Positions 58,858 through 64,000 of a stretch of 64,000 nt of DNA are shown here, piece after piece. The DNA lies in NCBI RefSeq assembly GCF_010730195.1, contig NZ_AP022613.1, positions 5,084,001 to 5,148,000 on the forward strand, read 5' to 3'. The stretch comes from Mycobacterium conspicuum (GTDB taxonomy: Bacteria; Actinomycetota; Actinomycetes; Mycobacteriales; Mycobacteriaceae). The translations under genes were made by a program, and so were the position numbers. The notes under the pieces are model-generated. The model did no database searches. It saw only the letters and a program-made list of their open reading frames with translations, and had not been told where the DNA came from. Each line of letters starts with the position of its first letter. The stretch's first letter is position 1.

Positions 58858-60570
58858 CTACAGATCCAGCACGAGGTCCGTCGTCGGTGCCGCCGAGCAG
58901 ATCAGCACCGTTCCCTGCTCCGGCGGCTCCAGCGGCGTCTGGACATACCTGGTCTCCCCGGCGACCACCCCGGTGACACACACGTGGCAGACCCCGCTTC
59001 GGCAGGCGAATCGGGTTGGCACATCACAGGCTTCGGCCAGATCGAGAACGCTGAAGTAGTCCTCCGACCAGTTGACCGTGAGCCCGCTGCGTGAGAACGT
59101 GATCGGCGGCCCGCCGCCCGGTGCTCCGGGGGGCTGGTGCGGCGGCGCGTGCCGGGCCGCGTCGACGACGCCGGGGTTAATGGCCGGTAGCGCGCCAAAC
59201 AGCTCGCTGTGAATGCGGGCGGGGTCGAATCCAAGCGACGTGAGCGCGTCGCGGGTATCGGTCATGAATTGCCTGGGGCCGCAAAGGTAAACCACGGCGT
59301 CGGTCGGCAAATTCAGGCTCGCGATGGCCCGTTGATTCATGCGGCCGTCGGTCTGAGTGTAGAACACCCGCTGCCGCGCATGGGGTAGGGCATCGATCAG
59401 CGCGGTGACTTCGGTTGCAAACGCCTGGGTTTCACGATTGCGGGTGGTGTGCAGCCACCAGATGTCGCGACCGCTGCCTGCCGCCGATAGCGCGTGCAGC
59501 ATGGCCAGCACCGGGGTGACACCGATTCCTGCCGAGATCAGAACGACCGCCGGGCCGTCATCGGTGAGATAGAAGTCGCCGCGGGGAGCCGCCGCTTCGA
59601 TCACCGACCCCGGTTGGATGTGAGCGTGCAGCCACTGGCTCACCAGGCCGTGCTCCTCGCGTTTGACGCTGATGCGGTAGCCGGCGGTGCCGGGATCACC
59701 CGACAGTGAATAGCTGCGTAGTGGCGTTGGGTGGCCGGCGCCGGGAATTCGCAAGGTCAGATACTGGCCGGGGAGCGCCCGCGGCAACACAGCCTGATCG
59801 TCGGCCTCCAGCCAGATCGACAGCACGTAATCGCTTTCGCGATGTACCGCGCTGACGCGCAACTGACGAAAACCGTTCCACCCCGGCTCAACTCCGACCG
59901 GCGGAGCGCTCGGCGCCGTCGGCGTGTCGTGCGCTGCCAGGAGTTCGTTGAACGACTGTTGCCAGCCGGGGCTCAGCGCGGGAATGTCGACGGCCTTGCG
60001 GAGTTGTTGGATGTCGCGGTCCGGAAGGTAAAGCAGCGCGTCGACGTCGACGACGCTGAGTTCGTGGCGGCCCCGCCGAGTCCGCACGATGTCGTCCCCG
60101 GCCCGGACCCGTCCCTCCGTGATGACGCGGAAATAGAAGCCCGGACGGTGGTGGGCCACAAGCAAGTTGGGCATCGCCGGCTCGTTCAGCCGAAGACCAA
60201 CGCGGTAGCAGGTCACCCGAGGTTGGGTGACTTCAAATTCCGCGTCCCCGATGCGGTAGCGATCGCCGATGCAGACGTCGGCGTCCGCCAGCCCGGTAAC
60301 GGTAAAGTTTTCCCCGAAGTGCCCCGGTTCCAGGTCGTCGCGACTCAGGTAGCTCTTCCAAAAGTCGTAGGACTCGGTCTGATACACCATGACGGCGCGT
60401 TGCTCACCGCCGTGGCCCGCGAGATCACCCTGGCCGTCGCCGTCAAGGTTGAGGCGCCGCGCCATGACCGGCCCGTCGACCGGGGTCTTCCATATCCCGG
60501 TGTGGACAGTCCTGCCCCGCCAGTCGACGTCCTTCGGCAAGCCCACGTTCACCGATAGAAGCCTGCCCAC
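58858..60570 (-). CDS. MOSC / ferredoxin-reductase / [2Fe-2S] ferredoxin fusion protein
   Basis: A 570-residue three-part protein. Residues 1-220 are a YiiM-like MOSC domain, the fold of molybdenum-cofactor sulfurase C-termini, with HFGENFTVTGL and the conserved Cys in VTCYRVGLR. Residues 235-465 form an FAD/NAD(P)H reductase module (RSYSLSGDP, ISAGIGVTPVLAML, YLCGPRQFM). Residues 485-570 are a plant-type ferredoxin with the CRSGVCHVC cluster and a final Cys (LICSAAP). It should pass electrons from NAD(P)H via FAD and 2Fe-2S to a molybdenum or other site, reducing N-oxygenated or similar compounds. The molybdoenzyme at 47144 may or may not be its partner. Confidence 0.9.
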   Translation of the reverse strand: MGRLLSVNVGLPKDVDWRGRTVHTGIWKTPVDGPVMARRLNLDGDGQGDLAGHGGEQRAVMVYQTESYDFWKSYLSRDDLEPGHFGENFTVTGLADADVCIGDRYRIGDAEFEVTQPRVTCYRVGLRLNEPAMPNLLVAHHRPGFYFRVITEGRVRAGDDIVRTRRGRHELSVVDVDALLYLPDRDIQQLRKAVDIPALSPGWQQSFNELLAAHDTPTAPSAPPVGVEPGWNGFRQLRVSAVHRESDYVLSIWLEADDQAVLPRALPGQYLTLRIPGAGHPTPLRSYSLSGDPGTAGYRISVKREEHGLVSQWLHAHIQPGSVIEAAAPRGDFYLTDDGPAVVLISAGIGVTPVLAMLHALSAAGSGRDIWWLHTTRNRETQAFATEVTALIDALPHARQRVFYTQTDGRMNQRAIASLNLPTDAVVYLCGPRQFMTDTRDALTSLGFDPARIHSELFGALPAINPGVVDAARHAPPHQPPGAPGGGPPITFSRSGLTVNWSEDYFSVLDLAEACDVPTRFACRSGVCHVCVTGVVAGETRYVQTPLEPPEQGTVLICSAAPTTDLVLDL

Positions 60571-60766
60571 GATGTCGCTCCCTAGCTAGATTCGATCTCT
60601 GGCGTCATGCCAGTCATGAACGTACTGATCATCGCAAACAGCACGCTGCTCGCCCTCGTCCGCCGGCATTGCAAAATTGGGATGCTCAGCCCAGAATATT
60701 TCACGCCCTCCGCCGGCCGCAAGCCAGGCGGCGGACACTGTTGTGCAGCGCCCGTTTTGGTGCATA

Positions 60767-60784
60767 CTGGGTCATACAACCCAG
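60767..60784. promoter_or_regulatory. TGGG-N8-CCCA operator upstream of the dehalogenase-like gene
   Basis: CTGGGT-catacA-ACCCAG is a perfect inverted repeat, 20 bases before the start at 60804. Its core TGGG-N8-CCCA recurs at 61717-61732 and 63159-63174. Confidence 0.6.
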
Positions 60785-60803
60785 AACTGCGGAGGGGTGT
60801 TGC

Positions 60804-61676
60804 ATGCCGGCTGTCCATCACCGCTACGCCACCATCGATGGCTATCGGCTGTTCTACCGTGAAGCGGGCGATCCCGATGCACCCGCCGTGGTCCTCTTGC
60901 ACGGATTCCCTACCAGCTCCCACATGTTTCGCCACCTGGTCCCGGCGCTGGCCGACCGCTATCGCGTGATCGCGCCGGACCATCTCGGCTTTGGACTTTC
61001 CGACGCGCCGCCCGTCGAGGAGTTCGACTACACCTTCGACGCCCTGACCGGCCTGACCGCTGGCCTGCTGCACACGCTCGGTGTCACCAGGTACGCAATG
61101 TATGTGCAGGACTACGGCGCCCCGATTGGATGGCGACTGGCGCTGCGCGAGCCGACCGCGATCACGGCGATCGTCAGCCAGAACGGCAACGGCTACGAGG
61201 CGGGGTTTGTCGAGAGCTTCTGGAAGGTGGTCCGTGCGTATCAAGCGGAGCAAACATCCGACAACGAGGCTGCCGTCCGACAGTTCCTCACCCTGGACGC
61301 CACCCGGTGGCAGTATCTGACCGGCGTAGCCGACGAGACACTGGTGGATCCCGAGGCGTGGCATCACGACTACGCGCTGATTTCCCGGCCCGGAAACGAC
61401 CTGGTGCAGCTAAAGCTGTTGCGCGACTACGCCACCAACGCCCCGCTGTATCCGCGCGTGCACGAATACTTCCGCGCCACTCGGGTGCCGCTGTTGGCGG
61501 TCTGGGGTCGCGGTGACGAGATATTCGGTCCGACCGGCGCCGAGGCGTTTGCCGACGACTTGCCCGATGCCGAGATCCACCTGCTCGACGGCGGGCACTT
61601 TCTGTTGGAGTCCGCTTTGGAGGAGGTCGCAGAGTTGATCCGGAACTTCCTCGCCAAGGTGCCCGCGTCCGCCTGA
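60804..61676 (+). CDS. Alpha/beta hydrolase with Asp nucleophile (haloalkane dehalogenase/epoxide hydrolase-like)
   Basis: A 290-residue alpha/beta-hydrolase. The oxyanion loop LLHGFPTSSHMFR and the elbow VQDYGAPIG place Asp103 where serine hydrolases have Ser. An Asp nucleophile is typical of haloalkane dehalogenases and epoxide hydrolases. The catalytic His is in DGGHFLLE near the C-terminus. The ATG at 60804 follows GGAGGGG. An operator-like palindrome precedes it, shared with the tetR pair and dehydrogenase downstream. Substrate unknown. Confidence 0.87.
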   Translation: MPAVHHRYATIDGYRLFYREAGDPDAPAVVLLHGFPTSSHMFRHLVPALADRYRVIAPDHLGFGLSDAPPVEEFDYTFDALTGLTAGLLHTLGVTRYAMYVQDYGAPIGWRLALREPTAITAIVSQNGNGYEAGFVESFWKVVRAYQAEQTSDNEAAVRQFLTLDATRWQYLTGVADETLVDPEAWHHDYALISRPGNDLVQLKLLRDYATNAPLYPRVHEYFRATRVPLLAVWGRGDEIFGPTGAEAFADDLPDAEIHLLDGGHFLLESALEEVAELIRNFLAKVPASA

Positions 61677-61714
61677 CGCGGACCCGCGGGCGGCGCACTC
61701 CGACCCGCCCGCTT

Positions 61715-61734
61715 AATGGGCTGGATATCCCATA
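61715..61734. promoter_or_regulatory. TGGG-N8-CCCA operator upstream of the tandem tetR genes
   Basis: AATGGG (61715-61720), ctggatat, CCCATA (61729-61734): an inverted repeat in the promoter of the tetR pair, with the same spacing and core as the sites at 60767 and 63157. Confidence 0.65.
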
Positions 61735-61765
61735 TTCGGAGGCGGCCCCGGGTTAGCCTGACGCG

Positions 61766-62467
61766 ATGGTCCATCCCGACGTTGCGGACGAACAACGGTT
61801 GAGCCCCAAGGGGCGGGCCACCCGGGACCGGATCGTGCAGGCAGCCGCCCAACTGATCGTCACCGACGGCCTGACCGCGTCCAATATGGAACGCGTCCGA
61901 AAAGCCGCCTCGGTCAGCGGGTCTCAGCTGGCACACTATTTCGCCGACAAGCGCGCGCTCCTCCGCGCCGTCGTCCGGCGCCAGATCAAGGTGGTGCTCG
62001 ACTTTCATCGACAACCCAAGCTCGGCGACCTGGATTCCTTCGACGACTTCGAACGGTGGATCGACCTCAACATGCGCTACCTCCGGCGCATCGGAACGTC
62101 CGGTCGCACCCCAACCTTCCACGCCCTGACCGCGCAGTTGGCGAAATCCGATGACGCCACGCGCGCCACGCTGGCCGCGGGCTACTGGCAGTGGATCGCG
62201 TTGCTGGAAGCGGCGATTCAGCGGATGAAAAGCCGTGGCATCCTGGACGCCACCGCCGACCCGCGACGGTTGGCGATGGCCATCGTCAGCGCGCACCAGG
62301 GCGGCGGCACGTTGGCCTTCACCTATCGCGCGGAATGGCCGCACGCCGACGCCGTTCGGTTCGCCGTCAACTATCTGCGCATGTTCGCCACCGACCCCGC
62401 CGAACGAACTCCGCGCCCGCCGCGCCGCCCCCGGGGCCGGCGCGCCTCGGCCAACGCCAGCCGATGA
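61766..62467 (+). CDS. TetR-family regulator, first of an overlapping pair
   Basis: A 233-residue TetR regulator, with helix-turn-helix SNMERVRKAASVSGSQLAHYF (about residues 39-59) and a C-terminal ligand domain ending in an Arg/Pro-rich tail. It is followed by a second tetR that overlaps by four bases (ATGA). The two share GSQL(A/S)HYF(A/R)DKR and SAHQGG/IAHQGG blocks, so they arose by duplication and may form a heterodimer. Confidence 0.88.
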   Translation: MVHPDVADEQRLSPKGRATRDRIVQAAAQLIVTDGLTASNMERVRKAASVSGSQLAHYFADKRALLRAVVRRQIKVVLDFHRQPKLGDLDSFDDFERWIDLNMRYLRRIGTSGRTPTFHALTAQLAKSDDATRATLAAGYWQWIALLEAAIQRMKSRGILDATADPRRLAMAIVSAHQGGGTLAFTYRAEWPHADAVRFAVNYLRMFATDPAERTPRPPRRPRGRRASANASR

Positions 62468-63120
62468 ACGACGACAGCACGGCTCGGTTCACCCGCAAGG
62501 GACTGGCCACCCGGGCGCGGATCATCGCCGCCGCCGCGAGGCTCATGTTCGAGCGCGGGGTCGCCAACACCAGCATCGACGAGGTGCGCAGCGCCGCCGG
62601 AGTGGGCGGGTCCCAGCTCTCGCATTACTTTCGCGACAAGCGCGATCTGACCCGCCAGGTCATCGCCGCACGGCGGAGCGACGTCGTGTCGTTCCACACC
62701 CAGCCCAGGTTCGGCGCGCTCGACAGCCTCGAGGCCCTGCAAGCGTGGGCCGATGCCTGCGTGGCCGATATCGACACCGTCTACCTGTTGGGCGGCTGCG
62801 TCTACGGTTCCCTGGCGGGTGAGCTCATCGACGCCGACGACGAAATCCGCGACGACCTCGCCCACGGGTACGACGCGTGGCTGGGGCTGTTCGAGTCGGG
62901 GCTCACCGCGATGCGGCAGCGTGGCGAGCTGCGCGACGACGCCGACCCGCGCCACCTCGCCGCGGCGTTGGTCATCGCCCACCAGGGTGGGGCGATGGTC
63001 ACGCACGCCACCGGCGACGCCGAACCGCTGCGGGTCGCCGTCAACGCCGCCGTCGACTACGTGCGATCCTTCGCGCCGCGGCCCAGGGGCCGCCGATCGC
63101 GTCGCAGACCCGCGTCCTGA
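62464..63120 (+). CDS. TetR-family regulator, second of an overlapping pair
   Basis: A 218-residue TetR regulator closely related to its upstream neighbour (helix-turn-helix SIDEVRSAAGVGGSQLSHYF, about residues 38-57). Translation is coupled to the first gene. The C-terminus is also Arg-rich. A copy of the candidate operator lies 37 bases after its stop, ahead of the dehydrogenase gene. Confidence 0.88.
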   Translation: MNDDSTARFTRKGLATRARIIAAAARLMFERGVANTSIDEVRSAAGVGGSQLSHYFRDKRDLTRQVIAARRSDVVSFHTQPRFGALDSLEALQAWADACVADIDTVYLLGGCVYGSLAGELIDADDEIRDDLAHGYDAWLGLFESGLTAMRQRGELRDDADPRHLAAALVIAHQGGAMVTHATGDAEPLRVAVNAAVDYVRSFAPRPRGRRSRRRPAS

Positions 63121-63156
63121 GCTTGCACCCTAGACAGGGCTTCGTCACAGCCCAAT

Positions 63157-63176
63157 AATGGGTTGGTTAGCCCATT
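63157..63176. promoter_or_regulatory. TGGG-N8-CCCA operator upstream of the dehydrogenase gene
   Basis: AATGGG (63157-63162), ttggttag, CCCATT (63171-63176): a perfect 6-base inverted repeat, third member of the set found at 60767 and 61715. Confidence 0.65.
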
Positions 63177-63351
63177 CTGTTAATGCGGACGGCGGGGGAG
63201 CGTCGCCAGGGCCGGCCTTCGCAATCCGACATCGTGCGGCCCTCTAGATGATTTGGAGAGAGCCAAGTTCATGGAAACCGCCGGCGCTGCTCCCAGCAGC
63301 ACGCTTCCCACCTCGCCCGCCGTGGTACGAGAGCGGCCCGGAGGGGAAGCC

Positions 63352-64000
63352 ATGCGCGCCATCATCTTGAAGGGCTTTGGCGGGCTCGACAGCCTGGTAT
63401 ACACCGACATCCCAAAGCCGCTACCCAAAGCCGGCGAAGTCGTGATCAAAGTGAAGGGATTCGGGATCAACCACGCCGAGCTGCACATGCGTCGAGGGGA
63501 GTGGGCCGAGGCCGCCGAAGTCAGCGGCATCGAGTGTGTCGGCATCGTCGACTCCTGCCCGCGCGGTGAATTTCCGCTCGGCGCCAAGGTGGCGGCGCTG
63601 ATGGGCGGGCTGGGGCGAACCATCAACGGCAGCTACGCCGAATACACCCGGGTGCGCGCGGCCAACGTCGCCCTGATCGAGTCGGACCTGCCGTGGTCAG
63701 ATCTGGCCGCGTTGCCCGAAACGTATGCGGTCGCGTGGACCTGTTTGTTCCGCAACCTCAACCTGACGGCGGGACAGACATTGGTGTTACGCGGCGCGAC
63801 ATCGGCGTTCGGCCAGGCCGCGCTGAAGATGGCCGTCGCCGCCGGCGCCCGCGTCATCGCCACCGCACGTAGTCCCAAGCGCTTCGCCCTGCTCGAAGAG
63901 TTGGGTGCGTCGCGCGTCGAGTTGGAAAGGCATGACCTGGCCGCCCACCTCCCCGAATCGAAAGTCGAGTCGAAGCAGATCGATGCGGTCCTCGACCTGG
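63352..64000 (+). CDS. Zinc-type alcohol dehydrogenase/quinone oxidoreductase (MDR), partial
   Basis: The N-terminal 216 residues of a medium-chain dehydrogenase/reductase, cut by the window end. It has a GroES-like domain (MRAIILKGFGGLDSLVYTDI, GINHAELHMRRG), then the start of the Rossmann domain with TLVLRGATSAFGQAALKMA, the nucleotide loop. Structural zinc cysteines are absent in the visible part, so the quinone-oxidoreductase branch (NADPH, no zinc) is likely. The start at 63352 follows GGAGGGG; an upstream in-frame ATG at 63271 also has a GGAGAG site and would add 27 residues. The promoter carries the TGGG-N8-CCCA operator. Confidence 0.88.
   Translation, partial: MRAIILKGFGGLDSLVYTDIPKPLPKAGEVVIKVKGFGINHAELHMRRGEWAEAAEVSGIECVGIVDSCPRGEFPLGAKVAALMGGLGRTINGSYAEYTRVRAANVALIESDLPWSDLAALPETYAVAWTCLFRNLNLTAGQTLVLRGATSAFGQAALKMAVAAGARVIATARSPKRFALLEELGASRVELERHDLAAHLPESKVESKQIDAVLDL

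Overview
The window is high-GC actinobacterial DNA from a Mycobacterium. The evidence is a near-continuous run of genes in the same relative order as Mycobacterium tuberculosis Rv0831c down to Rv0798c (recalled gene order, inverted here), mycothiol (mshD) and lipomannan (lmeA) genes, a mycolate-type acyl-ACP desaturase, and a PE_PGRS gene. The PE_PGRS gene points to a slow grower outside the M. avium group. No species is claimed.

Region 1 (1 to about 16230) looks like an integrated actinomycete integrative and conjugative element (AICE). A pSAM2-like regulatory and transfer block lies at 11626-16198: a Nudix protein (Pif-like), a GntR/UTRA repressor (KorSA-like), a Pra-like activator, an FtsK/TraB-type DNA pump, an excisionase and a tyrosine integrase. 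The integrase gene ends 33 bases from the 3' end of a tRNA-Phe gene, the likely attachment site. A HUH replication initiator sits at the left edge. Between the two lies cargo: TetR, cytochrome P450, TetR, an MmpL/RND transporter coupled to an alpha/beta hydrolase, and two unknown proteins. Palindromes shared between promoters suggest two local regulatory circuits.

Region 2 (16231-19664) is a tRNA cluster (Phe, Asp, Glu on the minus strand; Lys on the plus strand). The tRNA-Lys site is split: a decayed 5' half lies next to tRNA-Glu and a complete gene lies 3 kb away. Between them are a LysR regulator, an epimerase, a membrane protein and the C-terminal scrap of an integrase. This reads as an old island that entered at the tRNA-Lys anticodon loop.

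Region 3 (19852-47116) is conserved core. It holds TIGR04255 and TIGR00027 proteins, the Ni/Co sensor kmtR, an MpaB-like protein, TetR, desA1, a tRNA-dihydrouridine synthase, an LCP-family protein and phoY2. These are followed by a complete pstS-pstC-pstA-phoT phosphate transporter, glnR-mshD, lmeA-thiX, a poly-cysteine leader peptide ahead of a sulfur operon (DUF4395, cysA2, sseC2), a nitrobindin-like protein, a PabC-like enzyme, a YgfZ-like protein and the purine genes purM, purF and purL.

Region 4 (47144-64000) mixes core and accessory genes. It contains an operon with a molybdopterin oxidoreductase, a beta-barrel-like protein and a kinase-like protein, then the PE_PGRS gene, a second kinase-like/TetR pair, pepC, and an encapsulin nanocompartment operon (Dyp peroxidase plus shell). 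It ends with a MOSC/ferredoxin-reductase fusion and a putative regulon (Asp-nucleophile hydrolase, two overlapping tetR genes, zinc-type dehydrogenase) linked by a repeated TGGG-N8-CCCA palindrome.
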